In this document: piece after piece, positions 26,096 through 35,756 of the stretch
Numbering within the stretch: position 1 is the first letter of the stretch
Layout of the letters: each line of letters begins with the position of its first letter
Assembly (NCBI RefSeq): GCF_001623525.1
Contig: NZ_CP015225.1
Coordinates: 2,666,001 to 2,730,000, forward strand
Length of the DNA: 64,000 nucleotides
DNA from: Pseudomonas fluorescens
GTDB lineage: Bacteria; Pseudomonadota; Gammaproteobacteria; Pseudomonadales; Pseudomonadaceae
Reading direction: 5' to 3'
Made by a program: the position numbers and the translations under genes
The notes under the pieces: model-generated
The model's database searches: none
Seen by the model: only the letters and a program-made list of their open reading frames with translations
What the model was told of the DNA's origin: nothing

Positions 26096-27544
26096 TTAGC
26101 GCGGGAATGCTGGCGGGTTTACACCAGCCATGTCTTCCATCACGCGAACCACCTGGCAGCTGTAACCGAACTCGTTGTCGTACCAAACGTACAACACAAC
26201 GCGGTTGTCCTGAACGATGGTCGCTTCAGCGTCGACCACGCCGGCATGGCGCGAGCCGACGAAGTCGGTGGACACCACTTCCTGGGAATTGACGAAGTCG
26301 ATCTGCTTGTGCAGGTCGGAGTGCAGCGCCATGTAGCGCAGGTACTCGTTCATCTCTTCACGGGTGGCGGCTTTCTCAAGGTTCAGGTTGAGAATGGCCA
26401 TCGACACGTTCGGCGTCGGCACACGGATCGCGTTGCCGGTCAGCTTGCCAGCCAGCTCAGGCAGGGCCTTGGCAGCGGCGGTGGCGGCACCGGTCTCGGT
26501 GAGGACCATGTTCAGCGCGGCGCTGCGGCCACGGCGGTCGCCCTTGTGGAAGTTGTCGATCAGGTTCTGGTCGTTGGTGTACGAGTGAACCGTTTCAACG
26601 TGACCGTTGACGATGCCGAACTTGTCGTTCACCGCCTTGAGCACCGGCACGATGGCGTTGGTGGTGCAAGAAGCCGCGGAAACGATCTTGTCGTCAGCGG
26701 TGATGTCGCCGTGGTTGATGCCGTGAACGATGTTCTTCAGCTTGCCCTTGCCAGGCGCAGTCAGCACGACGCGGTCGATGCCCGGGCAGGCCAGGTGCTG
26801 GCCCAGGCCCTCGGCATCACGCCATACGCCGGTGTTGTCCACCAGCAGTGCGTCCTTGATGCCGTACTGGGTGTAGTCGACCTCGGTCGGGTTCTTCGCG
26901 TAGATCACCTGGATCAGGTTGCCGTTGGCGAGAATGGTGTTGTTTTCTTCATCGATGATGATGGTGCCGTTGAACGAACCATGGACCGAATCGCGACGCA
27001 GCAGGCTGGCGCGCTTGGTCAGGTCGTTCTCGGCGCCTTTGCGCACCACGATGGCCCGCAGGCGCAGGCCGTCGCCGCCACCGGTTTTTTCGATCAGGAT
27101 GCGCGCCAGCAGACGGCCGATACGACCGAAGCCGTACAGGACCACGTCAGTGCCTTTGCGAGGCGAAGCGTTCTGCTGGCCAACCACATCGGCCATCTCT
27201 TCACGAACGAACTGCTCGGCGCTACGGCCATTGCCTTCGCTGCGGAATTTGAACGCCAACTTGCCCAGGTCCACCGAAGCCGCGCCGAGCTTGAGCTCGC
27301 TCATGGCCTTGAGCAGGGGGAATGTTTCGTGGACGGAGAGTTCGCTGTCGTCGGAAGAACGGTGGCGAGCAAAGCGGTGGGCTTTGAGGATCGCGATGAC
27401 AGACTGGTTGATCAGGCTGCGGCCATAGATCGAGCTCACCACGTTGTTATTGCGGTAGAGCTGACCGATGAGAGGGATCATCGCTTCTGCGAGAGCTTCA
27501 CGATCAATCCATTCACCAAGACACTGGTCGGGCTTCTGAGTCAC
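26096..27544 (-). CDS. gap: Glyceraldehyde-3-phosphate dehydrogenase, long N-terminus type
   Basis: A 482-aa enzyme that oxidises glyceraldehyde 3-phosphate to 1,3-bisphosphoglycerate (or runs in reverse in gluconeogenesis). The extra ~125-residue N-terminal domain (EWIDREALAEAMIPLIGQLYR...) is typical of a proteobacterial Gap class. Then come the NAD-binding YGFGRIGRLLARIL, the catalytic Cys in SAASCTTNAIVPVL (~290), TVHSYTNDQNLID and the C-terminal YDNEFGYSCQVVR. The GTG start (27544) follows GGAAGG by 5 bases and beats an ATG five codons upstream. It is divergent from mfd. Confidence 0.95.
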   Translation of the reverse strand: MTQKPDQCLGEWIDREALAEAMIPLIGQLYRNNNVVSSIYGRSLINQSVIAILKAHRFARHRSSDDSELSVHETFPLLKAMSELKLGAASVDLGKLAFKFRSEGNGRSAEQFVREEMADVVGQQNASPRKGTDVVLYGFGRIGRLLARILIEKTGGGDGLRLRAIVVRKGAENDLTKRASLLRRDSVHGSFNGTIIIDEENNTILANGNLIQVIYAKNPTEVDYTQYGIKDALLVDNTGVWRDAEGLGQHLACPGIDRVVLTAPGKGKLKNIVHGINHGDITADDKIVSAASCTTNAIVPVLKAVNDKFGIVNGHVETVHSYTNDQNLIDNFHKGDRRGRSAALNMVLTETGAATAAAKALPELAGKLTGNAIRVPTPNVSMAILNLNLEKAATREEMNEYLRYMALHSDLHKQIDFVNSQEVVSTDFVGSRHAGVVDAEATIVQDNRVVLYVWYDNEFGYSCQVVRVMEDMAGVNPPAFPR

Positions 27545-27727
27545 GGTAACCTTCCACATGTAGGGGCTGAAAAAAGGGGCTACATTATGCCGCCGAGTCC
27601 TCGGCGGAGCAATGCGCGCCTGTCGCACCGTGGTTTTCCTGTCTGCCTGGGTAGTCTGCGACTGACAGCAGCCCCCTTCCCCCGCTACAATTGTCGACTT
27701 TGTCGCAACGCTGGAGCTCAACCTTCC

Positions 27728-30700
27728 GTGCCCGTTCTGCGTCTTCCGCTTCTCCCTGCCGCGGCAGGTAAACAGCACTGGGGCAACCTGCCCGGTGCCG
27801 CCCTGAGCCTGGCCATCGCCGAGGCTGCCAGCGCTGCAAAGCGCTTCACCCTGCTGCTGACCGCCGACAGCCAAAGCGCCGAGCGGCTGGAACAGGAGCT
27901 GAGTTTCTTCGCTCCGGATTTGCCGGTCTTGCATTTCCCGGACTGGGAAACCCTGCCCTACGATCTGTTTTCACCGCACCAGGACATCATTTCCCAGCGA
28001 ATCGCCAGCCTTTATCGGCTGCCGGAACTCAGTCATGGCGTTTTGGTAGTGCCGATCACTACGGCCCTACATCGCCTGGCACCGACCCAATTCCTGCTTG
28101 GCAGCAGCCTGGTGCTGGACATCGGCCAGAAGCTCGATGTCGAGCAAATGCGCACCCGCCTTGAGGCCAGTGGCTATCGCTGCGTCGACACGGTGTACGA
28201 ACACGGCGAGTTCGCGGTACGCGGCGCCTTGATCGACCTGTTCCCGATGGGCAGCAAACTGCCTTATCGAATCGACCTGTTCGACGACGAAATCGAGACC
28301 CTGCGCACCTTCGACCCGGAAAACCAGCGGTCCATCGACAAAGTGCAGTCGATCCGCCTGTTGCCGGCCAAGGAATTCCCGCTGCAAAAAGACGCCGTGA
28401 CCCGCTTCAAGGCGCGGTTTCGCGAGCGCTTCGACGTGGATTTCCGCCGCTGCCCGATCTTCCAGGACCTGAGCAGCGGGATCACCCCCGCCGGCATCGA
28501 GTATTACCTGCCACTGTTTTTCGAAGAAACCTCCACCCTGTTCGACTACCTGCCCCAGGACACCCAGGTGTTTTCCCTGCCCGGCATCGAACAGGCGGCG
28601 GAAAATTTCTGGAACGATGTGCGCAATCGCTACGAAGAGCGTCGCGTCGATCCTTCCCGTCCTTTATTACCACCCGCCGAGCTGTTCCTGCCGGTGGAAG
28701 ACTGCTTTGCCCGCCTCAAGAGTTGGCCGCGGGTAGTGGCGAGCCAGCAGGACGTGGAAACCGGCGTCGGCCGTGAGCGCTTCCCGGCCAGGGCATTGCC
28801 GGACCTGGCGATCGAAGCCAAGGCCACGCAGCCCTTGGCGGCACTGGCAGGCTTTCTCGATGCGTTCCCCGGTCGCGTGCTGTTCACCGCCGAGTCCGCC
28901 GGCCGCCGTGAAGTGTTGTTGGAGCTGCTCGAACGCCTGAAGCTGCGACCAAAGACCGTCGACAGCTGGCCGGACTTCGTCGCAGGCAAGGATCGCCTGG
29001 CGATCACCATCGCACCGCTTAACGATGGCCTGGTCCTAGATGACCCGGCCCTGGCCCTGGTGGCGGAAAGCCCGCTGTTCGGCCAGCGCGTCATGCAGCG
29101 CCGCCGGCGCGAGAAACGTGCCGACGCCGCCAACGACGCGGTCATCAAGAACCTCACCGAACTGCGCGAAGGCGCGCCCGTGGTGCACATCGACCACGGC
29201 GTGGGCCGCTACCTGGGCCTGGCGACCCTGGAAATCGACAACCAGGCCGCCGAGTTCCTGACCCTGGAATACGCCGAGGGCGCCAAGCTCTATGTGCCGG
29301 TGGCGAACCTGCACCTGATCGCCCGCTACACCGGCAGCGACGACGCGCTGGCCCCGCTGCATCGCCTGGGCTCGGAAACCTGGCAGAAAGCCAAGCGCAA
29401 GGCCGCCGAACAAGTGCGCGACGTCGCCGCCGAACTGCTGGACATCTATGCTCGGCGCGCCGCCCGCGAGGGTTACGCCTTCGCCGATCCGAAAGCCGAC
29501 TACGAAACCTTCAGCGCCGGTTTCCCGTTCGAAGAAACCGTCGACCAGCAGACCACCATCGAAGCCGTGCGCGCCGACATGCTCGCGCCCAAGCCCATGG
29601 ACCGACTGGTGTGCGGCGACGTGGGCTTTGGCAAGACCGAGGTGGCGATGCGCGCCGCGTTCATTGCCGTGCACGGTGGCAAGCAGGTGGCAATCCTGGT
29701 ACCCACCACCCTGCTCGCCCAGCAGCACTACAACAGTTTCCGCGACCGCTTTGCCGACTGGCCGGTGACCGTGGAAGTGATGAGCCGTTTCAAATCCACC
29801 AAGGAAGTGAACGCCGCCGTGGCCGACCTGGCCGAGGGCAAGATCGACATCGTCATCGGTACGCACAAGCTGCTGCAGGACGACGTGAAGTTCAAGAGCC
29901 TGGGGCTGGTGATCATCGACGAAGAGCACCGCTTTGGCGTGCGCCAGAAAGAACAGCTCAAGGCCCTGCGCAGCGAAGTCGACATCCTGACCCTGACCGC
30001 CACGCCGATCCCGCGCACGCTGAACATGGCGGTGTCGGGCATGCGCGACCTGTCGATCATCGCCACGCCACCGGCCCGGCGCCTGTCGGTGCGCACCTTT
30101 GTCATGGAGCAGAACAAAAGCACGGTCAAGGAAGCCTTGCTGCGTGAGTTGCTGCGGGGTGGCCAGGTCTATTACCTGCACAACGACGTGAAGACCATCG
30201 AGAAGTGCGCCGCCGACCTGGCCGAACTGGTGCCGGAAGCGCGGATCGGCATCGGTCACGGGCAAATGCGCGAGCGTGAACTCGAACAGGTGATGAGCGA
30301 CTTCTACCACAAGCGCTTCAACGTGCTGATCGCCTCGACCATCATCGAGACCGGCATCGACGTGCCGAGCGCCAACACCATCATCATCGAGCGCGCCGAC
30401 AAATTCGGCCTGGCCCAGTTGCATCAGTTGCGCGGCCGGGTCGGGCGCAGCCACCACCAGGCCTATGCCTACCTGTTGACGCCACCGCGCCAGCAGATCA
30501 CTCCGGATGCGGAAAAGCGCCTGGAGGCCATCGCCAATACCCAGGACCTGGGCGCCGGGTTCGTGCTGGCCACCAATGACCTGGAAATCCGTGGCGCCGG
30601 CGAATTGCTGGGCGACGGCCAGAGCGGCCAGATCCAGGCCGTCGGCTTCACCCTGTACATGGAAATGCTCGAACGCGCGGTCAAGTCGATCCGCAAGGGC

Positions 30701-31177
30701 GAGCAGCCGAACCTCGATCAACCCCTGGGCGGCGGGCCGGAAATCAACCTGCGGGTGCCGGCGCTGATCCCGGAAGACTACCTGCCAGACGTCCACGCGC
30801 GGCTGATCCTCTACAAACGCATCGCCTCGGCCAGCGACGAGGAAGGCCTCAAGGACCTGCAGGTGGAGATGATCGACCGCTTCGGCCTGCTGCCGGAACC
30901 GACCAAGAACCTGGTGCGCACCACGTTGCTCAAGCTCAAGGCCGAACAACTGGGCATCAAGAAAGTCGACGGTGGCCCCAACGGCGGGCGTATCGAATTC
31001 GAGGCCCAGACCCCGGTCGATCCACTGGTGCTGATCAAGTTGATCCAGGGCCAGCCCAAACGCTACAAGTTCGAAGGTGCCACGATGTTCAAATTCATGG
31101 TGCCCATGGAACGCGCGGAAGAGCGTTTCAATACCGTGGAGGCGCTGTTCGAGCGCCTCACTCCGACCACTGCTTGA
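27728..31177 (+). CDS. mfd: Transcription-repair coupling factor
   Basis: A 1149-aa DNA translocase that dislodges stalled RNA polymerase and recruits UvrA. Order: UvrB-homology module (~1-340, WETLPYDLFSPHQDI), RNAP-interacting CarD-like domain (~480-550, GAPVVHIDHGVGRYLGL), then the RecG-like motor with Walker A GDVGFGKTEVAMRAAF (~630), DEEH (~731), TATPIPRTLNMA and RVGRSHHQAYAYL, and the C-terminal TRCF domain. GTG 27728 gives the family's usual N-terminus and length. The very long open frame upstream of it runs through gap in antisense and is not coding. Confidence 0.96.
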   Translation: MPVLRLPLLPAAAGKQHWGNLPGAALSLAIAEAASAAKRFTLLLTADSQSAERLEQELSFFAPDLPVLHFPDWETLPYDLFSPHQDIISQRIASLYRLPELSHGVLVVPITTALHRLAPTQFLLGSSLVLDIGQKLDVEQMRTRLEASGYRCVDTVYEHGEFAVRGALIDLFPMGSKLPYRIDLFDDEIETLRTFDPENQRSIDKVQSIRLLPAKEFPLQKDAVTRFKARFRERFDVDFRRCPIFQDLSSGITPAGIEYYLPLFFEETSTLFDYLPQDTQVFSLPGIEQAAENFWNDVRNRYEERRVDPSRPLLPPAELFLPVEDCFARLKSWPRVVASQQDVETGVGRERFPARALPDLAIEAKATQPLAALAGFLDAFPGRVLFTAESAGRREVLLELLERLKLRPKTVDSWPDFVAGKDRLAITIAPLNDGLVLDDPALALVAESPLFGQRVMQRRRREKRADAANDAVIKNLTELREGAPVVHIDHGVGRYLGLATLEIDNQAAEFLTLEYAEGAKLYVPVANLHLIARYTGSDDALAPLHRLGSETWQKAKRKAAEQVRDVAAELLDIYARRAAREGYAFADPKADYETFSAGFPFEETVDQQTTIEAVRADMLAPKPMDRLVCGDVGFGKTEVAMRAAFIAVHGGKQVAILVPTTLLAQQHYNSFRDRFADWPVTVEVMSRFKSTKEVNAAVADLAEGKIDIVIGTHKLLQDDVKFKSLGLVIIDEEHRFGVRQKEQLKALRSEVDILTLTATPIPRTLNMAVSGMRDLSIIATPPARRLSVRTFVMEQNKSTVKEALLRELLRGGQVYYLHNDVKTIEKCAADLAELVPEARIGIGHGQMRERELEQVMSDFYHKRFNVLIASTIIETGIDVPSANTIIIERADKFGLAQLHQLRGRVGRSHHQAYAYLLTPPRQQITPDAEKRLEAIANTQDLGAGFVLATNDLEIRGAGELLGDGQSGQIQAVGFTLYMEMLERAVKSIRKGEQPNLDQPLGGGPEINLRVPALIPEDYLPDVHARLILYKRIASASDEEGLKDLQVEMIDRFGLLPEPTKNLVRTTLLKLKAEQLGIKKVDGGPNGGRIEFEAQTPVDPLVLIKLIQGQPKRYKFEGATMFKFMVPMERAEERFNTVEALFERLTPTTA

Positions 31178-31187
31178 AGGACGCCAC

Positions 31188-31754
31188 ATGCGCCTGTTCC
31201 GCTCACTGACCTTGTTGATGACCCTGGTCGCCCCCCTGGCGTTTGCCGACGACCTGTATCAGGTTGAAATGATCCTGGTGCGCCAGAATGCCGAACCGGC
31301 AATTATCAGCCGTGCCGCACCGGAAGACTGGGACGCCGGCGCGCAACGCCTGGGCGCGGATAGCCAGCGCACGCCGGCCATGGGCAACATCGTCGAGAAA
31401 CTCACCGCAAGCGGCCAATACACGGTATTGATGCACAAGGCCTGGCAGCAGACGCTCGGTGAACAGGGGCGCAAAGTTGCCATCAGCGACGGCGCCGAAC
31501 AATTCGGGCAATTCCCCATCGAGGGCACCCTGGAACTGAAGCTGGGCCGTTTCACCGACGTGGATGCCGATTTCTGGATCAACCAGATCAACGCCAATGG
31601 CCTGGTCACCTCCAGCGAGCGCCTCAAGCAGCAGAGCCATACCAAGAATGGCCAACTGAACTTCCTCGACAACGGGCATCTTGGCCTGCTGATCAAGATC
31701 ACCTCGTTGACCGCGCCCGCGCCACGGCAGGCACCTGAAGTCATTCCGGACTGA
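31188..31754 (+). CDS. CsiV-like periplasmic protein
   Basis: A 188-aa protein with a signal peptide (~1-20, ending AFA) and mature sequence opening DDLYQVEMILVRQN, as in CsiV-family proteins that act with penicillin-binding protein 1a regulators. Other conserved pieces are LTASGQYTVLMHKAWQQ and FPIEGTLELKLGRFTDVDADFWI. It starts 11 bases after mfd with AAGGAC before the ATG, so it is probably cotranscribed. The family label follows sequence pattern and position after mfd; function in peptidoglycan synthesis is not shown here. Confidence 0.75.
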   Translation: MRLFRSLTLLMTLVAPLAFADDLYQVEMILVRQNAEPAIISRAAPEDWDAGAQRLGADSQRTPAMGNIVEKLTASGQYTVLMHKAWQQTLGEQGRKVAISDGAEQFGQFPIEGTLELKLGRFTDVDADFWINQINANGLVTSSERLKQQSHTKNGQLNFLDNGHLGLLIKITSLTAPAPRQAPEVIPD

Positions 31755-31765
31755 GTGGCGCGCCT

Positions 31766-34459
31766 ATGCCCTCGCCCCTGAGCAAACCCCTGGCACCTTC
31801 CTGGGTCAATCGATTCAAGGAACAGAGCCTGGAGCGCGGGCGCCGTTATGCGCTGGAAAACCGCGTCAGGATTGTCGAAGCCGGCGACAGCACCATCACC
31901 GCCAGTTGCGAAGGCTCTGGCGGTAACGTCTACCGTCAGACCATTCGCCTTAAAGAGTCAGCCAAGGGCGCGCTGATTCTGCTCGAAGCCGCGTGCTCCT
32001 GCCCGGTGCGCATCAACTGCAAACACTGCGCGGCCGTGTTGCTGCAAGTCCAGGAAACCCTGGCCTACCCGGCCGCCGAAAAAGACGCGCAGTTGCTGGA
32101 GAAGCTCCAGGCCGTGCTGGACAACCGCAGCCCCAAGGCCCCGCCACAAGTACTGGTGGACAACGTGCAACCAGTGCCGCGCCTGTGGCTGGCCAGTATC
32201 GAGTTCAGCGCCTTCGAGCCGCGCAACGGCAAGATGCAGCGCTACATTCAACACCGCGCCGCACTGTCATTCAGTTACCTGGACGAATACGTCAGTGGCC
32301 AGCGCAACACCGACGTGCTGATTCGCCAGGAAACCCAGACGCTGCGGATAAAACGCCACACCGATGTGGAACAGTCCTACCGCGAACAGCTGCGAATCCT
32401 CGGCTTCAAGGTCGCGACCCGACAAAGCAAGGCCCTGCCGGAAAGCGCCGGCGAGCTGTACGAGATGGTCAACGACAGTGCCTGGCTGACCTTCACCCTC
32501 AATGACCTGCCGAAACTGCGCAGCCAAGGCTGGGAATTGCAGATCGACGAGGACTTCGGCTTCGACCTGACGGCAGTGGACGAGTGGTACGCCACCGTCG
32601 AGGAAACGCCGGAGCGGGACTGGTTCGACCTGGAACTGGGGATCATCGTCAACGGCGAACGCCTGAGCCTGCTGCCGATCCTGCTGAACCTGATGCGTTC
32701 GCACATCGAATTGTTCAACCCGGAACGCCTGGCCCGGCGTCGGGACGACGAACTCATCCTGGTCAACCTGCCCAACCGCCCGAACTCGGAGTTCGGCCCG
32801 CAGCAGGTGGCCCTGCCGTATGGCCGGCTGAAGCCAGTGCTGGCGACCCTGGGCGAGTTTTACCTGCAAGAGCCCGGCACCACCAAACTGCGCCTCAACA
32901 GCGCGGATGCCCTGCGCCTGAACCCGCTGCAAGACATGCCCTTGACCTGGGAAGGTGGCGAACACATTCGCGGCCTGGCGCAACGCCTGCGGGACATCAA
33001 GGATTACACCACCATCGCGCCCGAGGGCCTGAACGCGACGCTGCGACCTTATCAACTCGAAGGCTTGAGCTGGATGCAATCGCTGCGACAGCTGGAAGTC
33101 GGCGGCATTCTTGCGGACGACATGGGCCTGGGCAAGACCCTACAGACCCTGGCGCACATTCTCAGCGAAAAAAACGCCGGGCGCCTGGACCGGCCGTGCA
33201 TGGTCGTCATGCCGACCAGCCTGATCCCCAACTGGCTCGACGAGGCGGCTCACTTCACGCCACAGCTCAAGGTATTGGCGCTTTACGGCGCCGGGCGCAA
33301 GAAATATTTCGACCGACTGGCCAATTACGACCTGGTCCTCACCACCTATGCCCTGCTGCCCAAGGATGTCGAGCGCCTGGCCGCGCAGCCGCTGCACGTG
33401 CTGATCCTCGATGAAGCCCAGTACATCAAGAACCCCACCAGCAAAGCCGCCCAGGCCGCCCGCGAGCTCAACGCCCGCCAGCGGCTGTGCCTGTCCGGCA
33501 CGCCGCTGGAAAATCACCTGGGCGAATTGTGGTCGCTGTTTCACTTCCTGCTGCCGGGGTGGCTTGGGGACGTCAAGAGTTTCAACCGCGATTACCGTGT
33601 ACCGATCGAAAAGCGCGGCAGCGATGTACGACTGCAGCACCTCAACGGTCGGATAAAACCTTTCCTGCTGCGCAGGACCAAGGAGCAAGTGGCGACGGAG
33701 TTGCCGCCCAAGACCGAGATCATCCATTGGGTCGAACTCAGCGACGCCCAGCGCGACGTCTACGAGACCATGCGCCTGGCGATGGACAAGAAGGTCCGCG
33801 ACGAGATCACTCGCAAAGGCGTGGCCCGCAGCCAGATCATCATTCTCGAGGCGCTGCTCAAGCTGCGCCAGGTGTGTTGCGACCTGCGCCTGATCAACGA
33901 CGCCACCCTGCCCGCCCGAGGCAGCACCTCGGGCAAGCTCGACAGCCTGATGGAAATGCTCGAAGAACTGTTCGAAGAAGGTCGCCGGGTGCTGTTGTTT
34001 TCCCAGTTCACGTCCATGCTGGCGCTGATTGAAGATGAGCTGAAGAAACGCGGCGTCGATTACGCCCTCCTGACCGGCCAGACCCGCGACCGGCGCACGC
34101 CCGTCAAGGAATTCCAGAGCGGCAAGCGTCAGATCTTCCTGATCAGCCTGAAGGCTGGTGGTGTAGGCCTGAACCTGACCGAGGCCGACACGGTGATTCA
34201 CTACGATCCATGGTGGAACCCGGCCACCGAAAACCAGGCGACCGACCGCGCCTACCGTATCGGCCAGGAGAAGCCGGTGTTCGTCTACAAGCTGATAGCC
34301 CGAGGCACGGTGGAAGAGAAGATCCAGCTGCTGCAAAAGGAAAAGTCCGACCTCGCGGCCGGCGTGCTGGACGGACGCGTGGCCGGGGATTGGAAATTGC
34401 AGAGCGACGATATCGAAGCATTGTTCGCGCCGCTGCCGGACAAACTGGAAAAGCGCTGA
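31766..34459 (+). CDS. SWI2/SNF2-family helicase with SWIM zinc finger
   Basis: An 897-aa protein. The N-terminal SWIM motif is CSCPVRINCKHC (~76-87: CxCx-n-CxH type), followed by a ~300-residue middle region and a SNF2 ATPase: Walker A DDMGLGKTLQTL (~451), VVMPTSLIPNW, DEAQ (~548-551), LCLSGTPLENHLGELWSLFHFL, and C-terminal helicase motifs VLLFSQFTSML and ATDRAYRIGQ (~825-835). It is a DNA/RNA-dependent translocase, probably remodelling nucleoprotein complexes; the exact role is unknown. The start is 11 bases after the CsiV-like gene, suggesting one operon with mfd. Confidence 0.9.
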   Translation: MPSPLSKPLAPSWVNRFKEQSLERGRRYALENRVRIVEAGDSTITASCEGSGGNVYRQTIRLKESAKGALILLEAACSCPVRINCKHCAAVLLQVQETLAYPAAEKDAQLLEKLQAVLDNRSPKAPPQVLVDNVQPVPRLWLASIEFSAFEPRNGKMQRYIQHRAALSFSYLDEYVSGQRNTDVLIRQETQTLRIKRHTDVEQSYREQLRILGFKVATRQSKALPESAGELYEMVNDSAWLTFTLNDLPKLRSQGWELQIDEDFGFDLTAVDEWYATVEETPERDWFDLELGIIVNGERLSLLPILLNLMRSHIELFNPERLARRRDDELILVNLPNRPNSEFGPQQVALPYGRLKPVLATLGEFYLQEPGTTKLRLNSADALRLNPLQDMPLTWEGGEHIRGLAQRLRDIKDYTTIAPEGLNATLRPYQLEGLSWMQSLRQLEVGGILADDMGLGKTLQTLAHILSEKNAGRLDRPCMVVMPTSLIPNWLDEAAHFTPQLKVLALYGAGRKKYFDRLANYDLVLTTYALLPKDVERLAAQPLHVLILDEAQYIKNPTSKAAQAARELNARQRLCLSGTPLENHLGELWSLFHFLLPGWLGDVKSFNRDYRVPIEKRGSDVRLQHLNGRIKPFLLRRTKEQVATELPPKTEIIHWVELSDAQRDVYETMRLAMDKKVRDEITRKGVARSQIIILEALLKLRQVCCDLRLINDATLPARGSTSGKLDSLMEMLEELFEEGRRVLLFSQFTSMLALIEDELKKRGVDYALLTGQTRDRRTPVKEFQSGKRQIFLISLKAGGVGLNLTEADTVIHYDPWWNPATENQATDRAYRIGQEKPVFVYKLIARGTVEEKIQLLQKEKSDLAAGVLDGRVAGDWKLQSDDIEALFAPLPDKLEKR

Positions 34460-34472
34460 CCCCCTCAATTCC

Positions 34473-34564
34473 TGTGGGAGCCGAGCTTGCTCGCGATGGC
34501 GGTGGTTCAGCTGGCGCAAATGTCGACTGTGCTGCCGTCATCGCGAGCGAACTCGGCTCCCACA
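34473..34564. repeat. REPIN of the TGTGGGAG family
   Basis: TGTGGGAGCCGAGCTTGCTC at the left end and an inverted GAGC-GAACTCGGCTCCCACA at the right end, 92 bp apart end to end, between the convergent helicase and nagZ genes. Confidence 0.85.
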
Positions 34565-34574
34565 TTGCTCAGCG

Positions 34575-35585
34575 CTAATCAATCAGCTGGGCAGCCCTAA
34601 GCGCGCCGAGCGCCGCCAACCAGCGAGGGTTCTGGCGATATTCCGTTGAAGCATAGGCCTTGCCACGCATGCGGGCGATCCGTGCCGAAGGCTTGACCTT
34701 CAGGCGCTGGGCGGCGCTCAAGGCGAGCTCGGCAGCCGCGCGATCGTTGCACACCAGCCCCATGTCACAACCGGCCGTCAAGGCAGCCTCGATACGACTG
34801 GCGGCATCACCGACCACATGAGCACCGGCCATTGACAGGTCATCACTGAAGATCACGCCCTCGAATTGCAACTCGCCACGCAGGATGTCCTGCAACCAGC
34901 GGCGAGAGAACCCAGCCGGATTGGCGTCAACCTGCGGGTAGATGACATGGGCTGGCATCACGGCGGCCAGTTGCTTGGTCAGCCTGGCAAACGGCACCAG
35001 GTCATTGGCCCGAATCTGTTCGAGGCTGCGCTCATCGGTCGGAATCGCCACATGGGAATCGGCTTCGGCCCAGCCATGCCCTGGGAAATGCTTGCCAGTG
35101 GCAGCCATCCCGGCGGCGCTCATGCCCCGGATGAAGGCACCGGCCAATAACGCCGCGCGCTCGGGGTCGCCTTCGAAGGAACGACTGCCGACGACGGCGC
35201 TGCGCTGGTAATCGAGGTCAAGCACCGGGGCAAAGCTCAAGTCGAGACCGACCGCCAGCACTTCAGTGGCCATGATCCAGCCGCACTGTTCGGCCAGGTA
35301 TTCGGCGTTCGGGTTGTCGGCGATGGCCCGCATCGCCGGCAAGCGCACGAACCCCTGGCGCAGGCGCTGGACGCGGCCGCCTTCCTGATCCACCGCCAAC
35401 AGGAGGTCGGGACGGATGGCACGGATCGACGCGCTCAATTCCCGCACCTGACGTGGGTGTTCGATGTTGCGGGCAAAAATGATCAGGCCGCCCACTTCGG
35501 GCTGACGCAACAGGTGGCGATCTTCGGCCGTCAGCCAGGTACCGGCGACGTCCACCATCAACGAGCCTTGCAGGCCGGCAGTCAT
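34575..35585 (-). CDS. nagZ: Beta-N-acetylhexosaminidase NagZ
   Basis: A 336-aa cytosolic GH3 enzyme that removes GlcNAc from 1,6-anhydromuropeptides during peptidoglycan recycling, feeding AmpR-type beta-lactamase induction. Motifs: LLLAVDQEGGRVQRLR (~60), ATGKHFPGHGWAEADSH (~162-178, with the catalytic His) and the Asp nucleophile in VIFSDDLSMAGA (~244). It lacks a signal peptide, as expected. ATG 35585 is the conserved start. Upstream (35586-35756) no gene is seen before psrA. Confidence 0.95.
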   Translation of the reverse strand: MTAGLQGSLMVDVAGTWLTAEDRHLLRQPEVGGLIIFARNIEHPRQVRELSASIRAIRPDLLLAVDQEGGRVQRLRQGFVRLPAMRAIADNPNAEYLAEQCGWIMATEVLAVGLDLSFAPVLDLDYQRSAVVGSRSFEGDPERAALLAGAFIRGMSAAGMAATGKHFPGHGWAEADSHVAIPTDERSLEQIRANDLVPFARLTKQLAAVMPAHVIYPQVDANPAGFSRRWLQDILRGELQFEGVIFSDDLSMAGAHVVGDAASRIEAALTAGCDMGLVCNDRAAAELALSAAQRLKVKPSARIARMRGKAYASTEYRQNPRWLAALGALRAAQLID

Positions 35586-35756
35586 AGGATTTCCTTGATA
35601 AAGATGAACCCGCGTGGCGACACACCCACGACAGCGTTGCCAGGAGCCAGGCCCGGCAGGTCGCGGTGACGCAAGGGAGGATAAGACGGATTAGAAACGA
35701 GAGTCGGCATGGGTGGCTAGCTTAGCGGATGTAGGCCGCTGCGCACACCCATGCTC

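Noticed and set aside
26246..27727. Very long plus-strand open frame extending upstream of mfd (about 494 extra residues)
   Set aside because: It is antisense to gap, lacks conserved sequence, and Mfd's family start is the GTG at 27728.
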